Assembly: GCF_020184175.1 (NCBI RefSeq)
Contig: NC_065532.1
Location: 3,596,001-3,660,000, forward strand
Length of the DNA stretch: 64,000 nucleotides
Origin: Aphis gossypii
Taxonomy: Eukaryota > Arthropoda > Insecta > Hemiptera > Aphididae
Direction of reading: 5' to 3'
Shown: piece after piece, positions 27,701-41,238 of the stretch
How positions within the stretch are numbered: position 1 is the stretch's first letter
How the letters are laid out: every line of letters starts with the position of its first letter
Position numbers and translations under genes: made by a program
The notes under the pieces: generated by a model
What the model was told of the DNA's origin: nothing
Seen by the model: only the letters and a program-made list of their open reading frames with translations
The model's database searches: none

Positions 27701-30700
27701 CAATCAGTTTTCTTAAACGTAGATTCGACCATCTGACGTTTTCATAAGTTTTTAAAAACAAACTTTCAATTTGGCTACACTGGAAAAACAAATTATAAAT
27801 ATTTATTAAAATAATAAATGTTAACACGTTTAAACAAAGTATTTGTTTAATAATTTAGCTAAGTTTTAATTTTAGTTTTATAAGTTTTTGTATAATAATG
27901 ATATAGTAACTATACTCGATCACACTAATTCTACGACTTGTGGATGACGTACTTCCCTTATAATTTTAAGGCTTAACATAATGTAATTACATATTCTATC
28001 GTACTTTTTGAACTCATAGACCCTCATATGAATTTATTCAGTAAAATCTTCTTAAATAAATATAATATAAATAAAACAAAATTTTACTTATGTCCTTTCC
28101 TCCTTCCCGTAGATTTAAGTCAAACACGACACATAAAGTGAGTACACATTTTAAGCATGTGTGCAACAGAATATACCTATACAAAATAAAAGTAATACAG
28201 GAGGCCGATTTCGACGGGGTAGTCAGAATCGTCGATTATTATTATTAATTTACCATATTAGTAAAATAATATGAACAATGCATGCCTATAACATTACATT
28301 ACATGTTAATTACAAGCATAATACACATAATATAATAATAAAATATAGCGGTGGCACGGTTCCATAATATTATTGAGGAGCCATTGAGGAATAATACGCT
28401 GCGACCATGACGAGAATCGATAACGACGACGTGCCTACAGCAGTCATATTATATTATCGCGATTTAATTCAAATGTCTACACTGTTTATGTACAATACAC
28501 ACAATTTTATAAAATAGATTATATTAAATTATTTCAATGGCGAGGATGAGAAAAAAATATTTTTTTTTAACCCGTCACAACAATATAGCGTAATACTATT
28601 GCATTAGTAGCTGTAACAAAGACCAACGTCGTGCTCTCTCTTCGGTATTGTTAGGATTACCTTACCTATCGACGTGAACAATATTATTTTTATATTTTAT
28701 GTCAAACTGTTTACAGCTGCCATTTAATAACGAAGATTTCGTGTATCAAAGTATCGTTTAATATCGATACATATTACACGGAGCATATTATAACCATGTA
28801 CTTAAATTAGGTAGAGGTAGTCCAAAAAAGTTAATATTTATAAGGATTCGCATAACAGAAGGATAGCTTTCGTCTTGATTGAGATAAAATAATAAAGCGT
28901 TAAAACAAACACAGTATATCCCGTAGATTAGATATGATATTTTTGATCTACTAGTGATGTGGCCTGCCACTGACCGAGCTCAGAGGTTCATCGTGGCGTT
29001 CCTAAAAAGATAAACATTTCAAACAACGCGTTGATGTCACCGTGAGCTGTTATTAGTATAATATTAACACAACAACGTGGGTGTAAGGATAATGTTTGCC
29101 TGCAACCCTTGCAGCGATATCAGGTTAACTCCACCCTGCACGGCCCTAATAGGTCCACACTAGATTTTACTAGTTTGATCTGTATACCTATAATTGAGTA
29201 GATACTTAAAATAAACTTTGTGCATATTATAAATTATAATATGTTATGATATAAATGAGGTCGTTCGTTACACATATTTAATAATTTATCTGTATTATAG
29301 CCCTGTCTACACTATCGCTATAAAAATAATATGAATATAATGGAATATCATAGTACGTGGGTAATAGATATTATTTTATCGTACTCGGAATTTTCACGCC
29401 TTTATGACATTTTATACTCTTTTTATACCTATGTATGTCAACATTTATTATTAAGGAATATGATTACAGTAGTACTCGAGACACGATGTTTTTTTGTTTT
29501 TACAATATTTAATATGGACGAATATAAATGGAAAAATGTAAATTCGTCTTAAGTCCTATAGTAAAATGTAGCTATTACAGTAGATTGATTTTCAAGCGCA
29601 TTCAACTCATCGTTGTGCTTAAATTATGCATTTATTAAAACACTAAATAATGGAAATTTTTAAGACTAAGTAGATGCTTAGTGTTGAGACCATAAACCTA
29701 TTAAAAACATTTTTTTACTCTATTTAAGGCACTCAAAGACTATTTTGCAAATATTTTATTATAGTTTGATTTGAAGATTTAAAAAAATTTATAAACCATA
29801 TAAATTGAATTAAGAAAATACGACTATGGATCTACACTATAAGTTAACAATTCAATAATTTGATGCTCGCACAGCCATTTAACATTTAGCGACACAATAC
29901 AATTTGAAATGAACGGCAGATCAGTTTATTTTATTTTTTTCAAGTTTGTGAATTTTATATATTTAAATGCTATACGTAAAAAATATTTTAATAATAATCT
30001 ATACTGAGGTTACTATACTATCTATAATGAAGAATATACTGCATTTTTAGAAGCCCTTATAGCAGTATATTATATTATAGGTACCCGCATTTTCACAATA
30101 TCGACTTAAATCGAATACTATAAAAAATCTTAGCTAGAGCGAAATTTAATCTACAGATTAAAATATTAAATATTATAATTGTTTTATCTATAAACAATAG
30201 TAAGTCAATTATTATCAATTATGTTTAAACAAAAAATATATATTATTATTAATTTATACGTTTGTAAAATGTATACTAGAATGAATAGAATGTCTGCATA
30301 TTATCGATGATAATAAACCTCCACATTATACGTACTAAATAATTTAATAACGTAACAAGTTTTAAATATTTTAAATAACATAATATGATCATATCACTAA
30401 TTTTTTTATCGATTTCAAACAGTTTACAATTAAATAGTACCTATATCTGTTACTGAGTATCATAATATGTATTAAAAATCTCGAATTACTTTAAACCATT
30501 TTTTCTAACTCAAGCAGCACCCTATGTTATAAAGATGTTAAGCGCATTTAATATTTTATTTCATATATTTAGCAATGAAATTTAAAACAATAACAAAAAA
30601 AAAAAAATAATAAAACAGAAGAAACATTATTGCTTTTAGCTTTATGTTATGCACGATTTGCTCAAATGAAAAGAAAATTATAGATTAACAAACATTGAAA

Positions 30701-33000
30701 CGTTAAATAAGTATATTTACATTTTCTTTAGCAGCTACAACTAGCGATAGCAACATTTCTTAACAAGGAAGTTTATTTTGTCATTTTGAAAGATACTATA
30801 ATACATAAGTTTAATAAATAATGCAAATGTCAATAAAGCGTATAATATAATATAGTCATAGTAGATTAGAGTAAATTTCAACTCAACAGTGACAGGGATC
30901 TCATGAACAAATCTAATATTAATACATTTTCAATGTCTTATATAAATATAAATGTATATGGTAAATGTTTGTAATAAAAATAAAGTATTTATGAAATTAT
31001 TTCTAATATATCATACCAACTAGTAGTTTTATATTATGATATTTTAATATCTTATTAGTTATTGAAAACAATGAAAACCCTCTGGTTTTGATTTAAACAT
31101 AATATTATGTAATAAAAAAAAATATATATTAATATGAATCAAATGATTTTTTTTTTTTTTGGTGATATTATTTTAACAAATAAATCAACACACCATTTAA
31201 TTATAATATTATATAATGGTCTTATTACTATTATAATATGCGTGGAATGTAATACTACTGTAAACAATTTAAACATATATGTATAATACAAAAACTATGA
31301 AAATTACGTTAAAAAAATTATTATTATTTTTTTTTTATTATGTATTATTATTTATTTTTTATGGATATTTCATGCTATATAACAAAAATAGGAACACAAT
31401 TTCTATATTCTAGGATGAAATATTTTTTATTTTTCATCCCTTTATTTTTTACGGCTTTATATATTAAATACATACAAATGCTGAAACGCCTTATTTTTTT
31501 TCGCTACAAATACATTTCTATACTTTGACAATACTTTGAAAATATGTACACATCGCTTAATGAACGACAGCAGTTAAACTTCACATGAAGACAAGACTTG
31601 CAATCATTATCTGTATTGTTCTGCTCTAAATGGATATGAACACTTTTATAATTTTTTTTTTTTCTAAGAACGTTTTATACGATGACTAAAAGTCTGAGTT
31701 TTATTTTTATTTTTACATCGCCATCTTTGAGTTTAAATCTTTGTTTTAAGAGAACCTTTTTCATAGAATTATTTGAAGTATTTTAGGCTAAGAAATAAAA
31801 ATATATGTTAATAATATAAAATACGATTTTAAATTTAATATTGTAGTCAATATTTTTAGATGTATATATTTTAAAATTAAACCTGTGGTCATATTCCTTA
31901 TTGTACCTTATCAAAAACAATTAATGTTGTATCATATTGTTATTTTGATTAAATACTATAATTTTAATAATTTAATAATAATAAGTTTATTGTCAAAAGA
32001 TATCATACATATAAGGATAACAAGACTGAAAATACAATTTATGACGCCGCCCCAAAAGCATAGCTTGTGGTGGGTGCAGCGAGTTCAAAACAACACTTAC
32101 ATGTTACATTTAATTATTTAAAATATACATACAAGATACAAATAATATCTATATTATTGTTTACGTATTACATATTGAATAACAAAAATATCTATTTTAT
32201 ATTTTAGATTAACATAATGCAAAGAAAATACAACTACGGGATTTTATTCATAATGTAACATAATTCAAATTTAGATGTTTAAAAAAATGTTTATAATGAT
32301 ATTTATTTTTATATATAACGTTACATTAATATTAAGCTTAATACATAAACGAATACCAACATCAATAACGGTTTTTCTACCAAATTCTTTATTGGTTACT
32401 GGCATATTCAGATTTATTGACTGTTTTAGGTGTAATAATTTTTTTAATCTACATTAAAGATATAATTAAGAATATTCCATATATATAGTTCATATACATT
32501 GAGGTTTCTTACATTGAAGTTACTATAAGGTCATCTACGTGAAAATCATACAATTTCCTTAATATAATTCTCGACATTGAATTTAATGTAATAATAAGTA
32601 GATTTAAGGCAAACTTGGATGCATTTCCCCAAACAACAATACCATAGCTAATAATAGATTGTACTAGTGCTAAATATATACTGTGCGCAATGTCTTAGTG
32701 TTAAGGATATTTTTTAACAATTAATATAAATAAAATAGTAAAAAGTAACAATAGTTTCATACTGTCGCCTTAAATCTTAGTATACAAAATATATAAAAAC
32801 ATGTCTCCAAACTAAAGTACAGTTTTCCACGTGGGTATGAGTATTTTATTTTATTTATTCGAATTATAAATTATTTTTAAATGCAAGTATGTGAGTATAA
32901 TAAGTTATAACAACATACAACTATTATATTATATAGTTAAATACTAATTACTTATATAGTTCTCAAATAATATTATTCTCTTTATTTCAATTTTGAAAAT
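18760..33000. other. AT-rich non-coding block with repeat fragments
   Basis: No gene recognised. It contains C-tracts that look like transposon termini near 18935-18955, 21355-21410 (GGCGGAAATC...AAGCCCCCC) and 23605-23630. Moderately CpG-rich patches lie near 19250-19800, 20640-20740, 21750-22050 and 28350-28450. The longest open frame here (21747-22049, 100 codons) has no recognisable domain. The block could be a long intron or plain intergenic DNA. Confidence 0.5.
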
Positions 33001-33013
33001 GTGTATAATATTT

Positions 33014-33015
<2 letters not shown>

Positions 33016-33051
<36 letters not shown>
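33016..33051. repeat. (AT)n microsatellite
   Basis: About 18 uninterrupted AT units. Confidence 0.95.
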
Positions 33052-33053
<2 letters not shown>

Positions 33054-33452
33054 AAGATATTTATATATAGTTAAAATCGTTATGAACTGAAAATCATTTG
33101 GATGAATTAACAATGTGCGCGGATTCCAAATTATACACAATAATGTGCACCTCGAAACCAATTTTTAAAATTTTTGTAATTTGAAGAGAGGTATACGTGG
33201 ATTTTTTAGCTCTGAGATTAACAAATATTTTTTTCTTTTTGTCTGTGCGAGGTTGTCATCAGCAACATGAAATAAAACAGTTATTACAATTTTTATCTTT
33301 ATTTTAAACAAGTATTTCATACTTGGTAAAAATTGCTGAAACGATCTTGTTAAAAAATATTTTTAGTTTAATTTTAATAGAAAAACAGGATAAATCCACT
33401 GATATTATTTAATTTGTTCAGGTCGACGCCATGAAGGATCAGCTAGTATAAA
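33016..33452 (+). mobile_element. Possible Helitron-like non-autonomous element
   Basis: An AT-repeat start is followed by moderately GC-rich unique sequence (GTGCGCGGATTCC; GTCTGTGCGAGGTTGTC). The end GGATCAGCTAG|T contains the CTAG terminus typical of Helitrons. I see no convincing 3' hairpin and cannot define the 5' end, so this is tentative. Confidence 0.2.
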
Positions 33453-34780
33453 ATAATTTACTGATTTCCAAAGTTCTATAGTATATTATAATCTAGTAAG
33501 TACCTACGTCCTACATATTACACGTATCATCATGCATGATTTATTTATCTTCCTGAGATTCGCTTAAGTTTACAAGCAGTGATGCACATGCTTGGTAGGA
33601 AACCGGAAATCATGCTGATTTACTGCTTAACAAAATACGTTATTATAATATTATATGCATAACATTTTAAGACCAATAGTTATATTTTTTGTTCCAGTTA
33701 AATATAAATGAATAGACTTTTAACTTGTTTTTTTATAAATTACAACATACTTTTGAAGTACGTTTTTTATAATATATAGTGATGCATATTATTAGTTGTT
33801 GTTCCGTGCTTAAACTTACAAGTACCTACCTATGTTTTTATATTCTCGTGCACTCGTGCTATACTAAAAATATCTATATTAGTTTTTTATATTCTTAGTT
33901 TATTCAACGTATATTATGTAATATTATATTTTTATCTAACCATTCTTTATTTGGATAGAGTATTATTCAAAAGAATTTATTTTTTCTATACTTACAAGAA
34001 CACGTTTATTCTAAAGGTTAAATATTTAAATTGTATCTGTTATAGATATAAATATAACTAGCTTTTTGTTCCATAAACATTTTTAGGGATTTTCCCACCA
34101 CATAAACTATAATTTTGGTTTACACATGAGAAGGATAAGAAACAGCCGCGAGGCTAGTATAATATTTGAAGGTTAAAGGTCTAATATCACTGTAATGAAA
34201 GGGATAAAATCGCAGTTCATTTTTTGAATATCTTCTTACTAAAGCTTAAATTCCTTATTATTAACTATGTAATAAACGTAACACCTACGTAGAAATTGGC
34301 CGATGAATCCATCTGAAAGCCTATAAACTTTTATAATTCGATACTTGAATTTTCATCGTGGTCTATAGAAGTATTCGATATTTATACTATCTAGGTTTAG
34401 GAATATAGGATAATTATTATCCCCCACACCACCATTTGAGCATATTCTAATAAAAAAAAGTGGTAAAAAAAATGTAACCACTCTACTCTATAGTAGAAAT
34501 AGAATATACCTCGTCATTGAATTGGATGTGTATGGGTATGTTAAATTTGAATTCTATGATACATCGTTATTCATTACATATGAAAAACCATTCTGAGCAG
34601 TGAGCGGAGACGACCTATATTACTAAGTATATTCATCATTATATCGCATAGAAGATTTAAATAAATAAACATGTATTTATAAATGCTTATAATACTTTTA
34701 ATTTGCTATTAAATAATTTATTTTACTATTATAATATAGTAATATCTTATAAATAGATAACCTACATTTTTTTTTTTTTT

Positions 34781-35065
34781 TTGGACATGTATATGTCTTA
34801 TGGCTGGGGGTCATTCTGTTAATTTGTACGACACCAAAAATGTTGCCATTCGAGACGGTGATTGTTTATAGCAACTGGTTGTTATAGCAACTGGTTGCTA
34901 TGTAAAAATGTATAAAAAAAAAATAACAAAAAAAATGTATTATATTATTAGTTTAATCTAACTATTTTTAACTATTTTTTATTTTTTTTTATTCTAATAC
35001 CAAACTAACATCGACATTTTTATGTCAACTATATTCAGTAGAAACAAGACATATACATGTACCAA
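34781..35065. mobile_element. Small TIR element (MITE-like, ~285 bp) carrying X-box motifs
   Basis: The left end TTGGACATGTATATGTCTTA (34781-34800) and the right end (35044-35065) are near-perfect inverted repeats differing by one inserted base. The interior has a directly repeated TATAGCAACTGGTTG unit (34867-34899). No coding capacity. A target duplication is not clear because the left flank is a T-run. Confidence 0.5.
34878..34891. promoter_or_regulatory. RFX-type X-box motif
   Basis: GTTGTTATAGCAAC matches the X-box consensus GTHNYYATRRNAAC at every position. A second half-repeat (GGTTGCTATG) follows at once. It lies inside the small TIR element, so it may be transposon sequence, not a host promoter. 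Confidence 0.35.
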
Positions 35066-35407
35066 TGTATCTGCGTGTAGTGTAGATACTCTTTAGTTTT
35101 TTTTAATATCATTCGGCATACGTTTTATCAAATATAATACTACCTATTAAGTACGTACAAATTTATGGTCTACACGAATATTCTTGAATTGCAACGAAAG
35201 AGCCAAAATCGTTATTATTGTATAAATCTGAACTTCAAGTTTTTATAAAAAGAAATGTATTTATATATTTTTACGATTTTTGGATTTCACATCATATATT
35301 ATAGAATATATTTTATACGTTTTTGACTATAATGTAATTTTTAAATGTTTGTGATTTCCACGAATTTTGTATAGTAGTAACTTATATTTATTATTATAAG
35401 GATGGAG

Positions 35408-35426
35408 GACGTCTGTTACAGACGTC
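35408..35426. repeat. Perfect 19-nt palindrome with two GACGTC cores
   Basis: The arms GACGTCTGT and ACAGACGTC are exact reverse complements around one central base. It is a possible dimeric binding site at the edge of a CpG-rich island. Confidence 0.6.
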
Positions 35427-35701
35427 ACAGTTACAACTTATAATGTATGCAATAACTAACATATTATAATTGTTATAATAAGTATATAATAAGTAAGCGG
35501 GGGGCTGTGAATTTAACTAGAAAAAAGTTTGTTCAAAAACATTTAAACGTAATTATTATGTATTATGTACAATATATATATAAATGAATATCTTGGATAT
35601 TCGGATGGAAGGAATAAGGACGATGGCTATATCTTTCAAGTCACGTATGGTCCCGGACGGACCTCAACTCGAGACGTGTTCAATATATTTAGCTGAATAT
35701 A

Positions 35702-35704
<3 letters not shown>

Positions 35705-35732
<28 letters not shown>

Positions 35733-35744
35733 CGCGTGTGTGTG
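35705..35744. repeat. (TA)n-(GT)n compound microsatellite
   Basis: A TA run of about 12 units is followed by a short GTGCGCGTGTGTGTG run. Confidence 0.9.
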
Positions 35745-36566
35745 GTAAGAAAAAACTGCGACTTTATATATTTTATATAAATGTATACGAGTAATACCTT
35801 GGCCGACGGTTGCGCGGTGGTGGTGTTAGGAGGGGATGAAAAGAAACGAGACATTGACTCGAACGCCGTTGGAAGTGTATAGGGGGTAAGGTATAAGGGA
35901 TGGTAACAAATATATGAGTATATATATCTATATACATATTATATATTTACGAGAAATAAGGATAATTTTCTCGCACCATCACTCTTCGGCGGCGTCGTCG
36001 GCCGTATCAAAATTGAATGTCGAACAAGTTTTTAAAAGAAATAATACGCGACCAAGTCGGCGGGGACGCACGTGCTCTCTGCTGTTACGTGAACGGATTT
36101 TAACGACAGACTTTCCGATAAAAGAGCTGGAAAGGGATGCCACCCCCCACTCACTCCTAACAGCCAGCCACATAATACTTTCTATCATCCGTCTGTGCAG
36201 CAACTTCTCGATAAGTCCATTTTGAGCACGCACGTTGCAATTCTGTACACGGATGTCGGTTTTCTATTTTTCAATTAATTTATTTTTTCACCTGCGTCCG
36301 ACACGTTTAAGTACTGCTGTCTGTTTGCTTTCACGAAACACCCCTAAATCTCGACATCTCATCAGTATCAAATGGTATTAACACTATTATTAATATTGAA
36401 ACGGATTTGTTCGTCGTGTCGTCACATCACATCGTTTTATTTTTTCGGTTCATTTGTGTACTATAGCAAAAGTTGATCGATTTTCCTACGATCATATTCG
36501 CCTAAAGTTATACATCTTACACATATTATTTTATTATATACCTACTTTGGGTTATCCATCGCAGCG

Positions 36567-36568
<2 letters not shown>

Positions 36569-36607
<39 letters not shown>
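36569..36607. repeat. (GT)n microsatellite
   Basis: About 19-20 uninterrupted GT units. Confidence 0.95.
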
Positions 36608-36608
<1 letters not shown>

Positions 36609-37059
36609 ATTGGGTTTTAACCGTCCAACGGAAAAATCCTTTGACGTTAAACGGACGATTGGTAATACACCGTTCTCATCTCTGCCATTTCCTACTCTCG
36701 AGAGATGTAACCATGACGTGAGTTGTGAGTATATATATTTATTTATAATGTATCAATGTTATAGTTGGCACAGACAGTTTTTCTTTATATCGTACACCGT
36801 ACTAGATCCCACCTATTATATACCTATACTGTTCTATCAACGTTGTCGTTGCGGTTTATTATTATTTTTTTTTTTATCTTAATATTCTTATCGACGTTAC
36901 GCTCACACTTCACGCACCGGTAGTCAGTATTGGTATCAATATAAGGGTATACGTGTTGACTTCATAAACAGTATCTCCGTCAAATTGCACATGGCCGACC
37001 ACGGGGATTACCTACACGAGGACTTATATAATAACCCGTATAATCCCGAGTAAATAATC

Positions 37060-39461
37060 AAAATTATTTTTATCTCTTTCTATATGATACATTTGAAATA
37101 CCGAATACTATCTACACGGAAAAAGTATATCTGTACAGGTAGATATAATAATATGATTGTATTTAATTCGTATTATATTGGTATAATACTAAAGAAAATA
37201 TTATACTTTTACGTTTAACTATAATGAAATACATCAATAAATAATACAATAAACATTTAAACTAATATTTTATGAGTTATGTAATACTTATAATATTCGA
37301 AGTTAAAATAAGAGGAGTTCACTATTATGCCAATCTAAACTTAAAATATTTATAACTAAAAAATATATTGCCATATGTTAAATTGTATGGAGTCATAAAA
37401 TTTGTGTATTACGTATATTGAAATGATACAACATGTAAGGTATCAAAAATATTTAGGCTTGAAAAACATTATAGGGTCGTAACCCATAACCCTTTTTTCT
37501 CGAAAATTATTTTTGCTAACAGTTAATAAGACAAAACTCAATAGAATTTCGTTGAGATGCATAATATTTTTGCAAATATAAAGTATACGTTTCATTTTTA
37601 TTGAACAATGAACAGAACATGATACTATATATAAACTGAAAAACGCGTACGAAGGCATTTAAGCATAAAACACTTACCATACAGTAAGATATCAATTTAT
37701 TATAAAATATGAAAACATCTGCTCATTCACTTTACACATACTTTTTTAAATATATTTTCAATATGAATAATATAAATATATAGAATACAATATAAGAGTT
37801 ATGTTAAAAATAAATAGACATGTAGGACCAGAAATTAAAAATATTTCAAATTTATTAAATTTACTAAGAAAAACCAACTTATACAATTAAATTTAACTAA
37901 TATTGTTGTATGATAATATATTCATTTTATATCTGAAAAATAAAAACTAATAACCTTTGTTATTGATATTCTTTATGTTCGGTAAAAAAAAAATATATTA
38001 TAGACATTTAGGATTATATTAAGGATGTATCTTGTAATGACACTACTTCAAATAGTATACTACCAACTAACTACTTGAAATAATTTAATTCTATTGTGCA
38101 ATACGAGTTTACCTAAATCGAGTTACTAACACATGGAATAGTTTAGGTCACATGCAATATTAGCTTACGCAATAATAGTAATATATTATTGCTAATAATA
38201 GTGGAATTTCATATAGTTTCGATATCTCTGATTTGGTCTAGATCTTAGATCCATTAAAAGGTAATAATTTTGAATTATGAGCTTCCAGTATTTTTGTAGG
38301 TAAGTACCTAACTAATCTATACACGTTTTCAACTAATAAATATATCTCTTGTTTTACAACAATAAATTACTATTGTGTATTAAATTACAATTTACTATAT
38401 AGATAAATGCTTTAAATGCTTTATAGTTTCAAACTAAATGAAATGAATTGTTAATTGAAAAATATTAATATCCTCATTTAATAAGCAAGTAAATTATGAG
38501 AAAAAAATTGAAGTTTGAAAGCTTGATAATGGAACCAATCGTGAACGCTTAAAATTAATAAATAATATATAATATGTATTTTGCTTTTATAATATAGAGA
38601 TTATTATTATTCTGTGATGTGTATATATGACATACATCAATAGTAAACAGCTAAATATCAACAATCGACAAAATATCCTACATAAAGGAAACTATAATAT
38701 TTGAATTGATACTTTTAAATACGTAGTTACTAGTTCGGTTGATATAACGTGTATGTATATATGGGATATTTGCACTAAATATAGACATGGTTAACATGGA
38801 AACCAATATTCGGATCCGACAAAAACGTGATGAAAATAATGATTTAGGTATAAAATATATTTTTTAAATCAAGAAATTTGTTTTAATATAACAATTTCAC
38901 ACATGTTATACAAGTACCTATGTGTATAATGTATTAATGTATATGCGTTTAAATAATGGTCGACACGGTAATCGAACTTCTTTGAGTTTGTGATTAAACG
39001 AAGAATAAATAAATAAATAAAAAGCAACTGTATAAATGTGCATATCGTATAGCAATAATTTAACTCAATATAAAGTTACTGTATAACACATTTGATTAGA
39101 GTACGGGTAACACGTAAATAGGTTAAGATAAAAAGTTCAAGCACATTTTAAAGTAATCAAATATATTTTAATACAGATTTCGAAGGAATAAAAAGTGAAT
39201 TCTATATATTATTCCCTTGGGAGGGAAAAGCATATAAGTATACCGACAAGGACCTTCTGCGTAGTTTCTATTCGTACTTTGATCTCGAATTTTACGAGCT
39301 TCTAGGAAATTATTAAACGAATTTATTACCTACTTTTTTTTATGTGTGTATTATATAGAATCAATATATTTTTTCTCTTCCCAATACTTTATTTCAACGC
39401 TACTCACAAACAAATGAATTAATAATATAATTATAATACAGTGGTAGTGCATGATACTATA
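37060..39461. other. AT-rich non-coding DNA
   Basis: No coding exon, RNA gene or clear repeat seen. Confidence 0.5.
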
Positions 39462-40148
39462 CAGAGTGATTCACCAAAAATTCGCACCAACTTTATCTCT
39501 TCAATGCAGTTGTTCAAAATTGTGAAGCTACAAACTTCTGTTTTTTAAATTATAACCCCTCCCCCATATTTTATATGATATTTAGGCATTTAACGAATAC
39601 ATTTTTCGAACACTTTTATATATTTAATTAAATATACGAAAAAGTAGTTTCTCAACTATTCAACTTTAAGTACTAAAGATAATAATTCCATATAGTTAAA
39701 CGTTTGAAAGATATAGAAGATATATTGAATTGAATATTTTAGTAATTTAAATTAATCTATCAAAATTTATAATTTATAAAATGTTCTAAGTTTAAATAAT
39801 ATTGAATGTGATATACGTAACATATGTTTTATAATTTTAGAAATTAACATTTAGAGTACCAGAAAACTACTTGTTCGAGTTCTGAAGTAGGTAAATTAAT
39901 TTTTTTTTTTTAATAAAAAAAATATATTCGATCACTATTTAGTTAATAATAAAAAAGAAGGGTTTTTATTTATTTTAAAGAACAGAAGTTTGTGTAGCTG
40001 TAGTACGACCCTGAAGGTAAGGTTATTAGTTAAACAAAATTTCAAGTGTTTCAAAATATGGACTTTCAGGTAAATTCCAAAAACCATAATTCGAATAAAT
40101 TCATTATTAAGTGAAAATGTGGGTGATCATGCTTGATGAATTACCCTG
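39462..40148. mobile_element. Non-autonomous inverted-repeat element with TATA flanks (copy 1)
   Basis: The left end CAGAGTGATTCACCAA and the right end, read in reverse complement, CAGGGTAATTCATCAA form diverged inverted repeats. Further inside, ACAAACTTCTGTT recurs inverted on the other side. The element is flanked on both sides by TATA, probably a target-site duplication. It is 687 bp with no coding capacity. The ends resemble the 'CAGGGTG' MITE type common in insects. Confidence 0.6.
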
Positions 40149-40560
40149 TATAATCCAAGGATAACGAATATTGAATACAAATATTTTTTTTCGGAAATGT
40201 ATCTTCCGTTCTCCGATTACGAATTTTCAGACCCTCGTGGCAAAATGAAACAACATTCGCAACATATTGTCAATAAATAATAAACCAGAATTTCAAAATT
40301 TCTGCCACCGATCGTTATTGAATATTTCATTTAAATTATTACAATAACATAAAAGCACGCAAATTTGTAGGCAACAGGTTAAAGTGTTTTGTAATTAAAT
40401 CGGACAAACGAAATTCTATTCAAACCTAAAACGGCCCCCGCGCTTGAGCGTTCCAATTACACGGTACAAGTATAATTAATTGATGGGACGATCAATTATT
40501 ATTGCAATAAAAAAGCACCGAGTGAGTGACTAATTTTTTCAGGATAGGTTTTTTTTTATA

Positions 40561-41238
40561 CAGGGTGTACCATGACTATTTAACAAATATAGTAACATTT
40601 GTAATGGGTGTTTGTTAAATCTATACCTTATACGGAATGTACTGTAAGGAGTGTTTACTCATTCTACCCCCATTCTACTGAAATAATTTAGATATCATAA
40701 TAAATGCTGTTTTTTTTTTTTTATATAAGACCCATAAAGACAATGATTACAAGTATTCCATATTTTGATTTAATTTGATGTTTTGATAAAAAAAAAGTTA
40801 AAAGCTAAAAAAATAATTTTGTATTTAATTTTTTCAAAAAAAAATTTCATGTTTCAACATTTTACTTTATTAACATCGTGATTTTTAAAATTTTTTTAGT
40901 CCCAAGAAAAATTTTGAATTATTTAATTCCATAGTGCCAGTGATATCAAATATGACGTGACCCGCAAGCTCGTGCGGCCGGAAAATAGTTTCAGTGTACA
41001 AAAAATATATATTAAAACTCACGATGTTAATGAAAATAAAAAGTTGAAACGTCAAAATGTTCAGAAAAATAAACTCTAAAAAATGGCTATCTTCAATTGT
41101 TTTGAAAAATATAATTAAAAAATGTTTTTTTAACTTTATCACCAAAGTATTAAATTAAATGAAAATATGAAATACTTTTAGTCCTTGTCTTTACTTCTGA
41201 AGATATCGCAATGGGTAAATCCTCATGAGGCACACTGT
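40561..41238. mobile_element. Non-autonomous inverted-repeat element with TATA flanks (copy 2)
   Basis: It starts CAGGGTGTACCATGA and ends, in reverse complement, CAGTGTGCCTCATGAGG, with TATA on both sides. It is 678 bp, almost the same size as the element 400 bp to the left, but only the termini look alike. No credible coding frame. Confidence 0.5.

Larger units (their letters stand above)
35600..37050. promoter_or_regulatory. CpG-rich island with microsatellites, probable promoter/first-exon region
   Basis: High CpG compared with the flanks. It is interrupted by (TA)n(GT)n at 35705-35744 and (GT)n at 36569-36607. A possible minus-strand first coding exon begins at 35854 (MSRFFSSPPNTTTAQPSAK) and meets a GT donor (AAG|GTATTA) at about 35797. 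This is only a candidate. Longer open frames across the (GT)n tract are repeat artefacts. No protein family recognised. Confidence 0.35.

Noticed and set aside
36454..36882. 142-codon open frame with a Cys-Val run
   Set aside because: The run is the translated (GT)n microsatellite; no other coding evidence.
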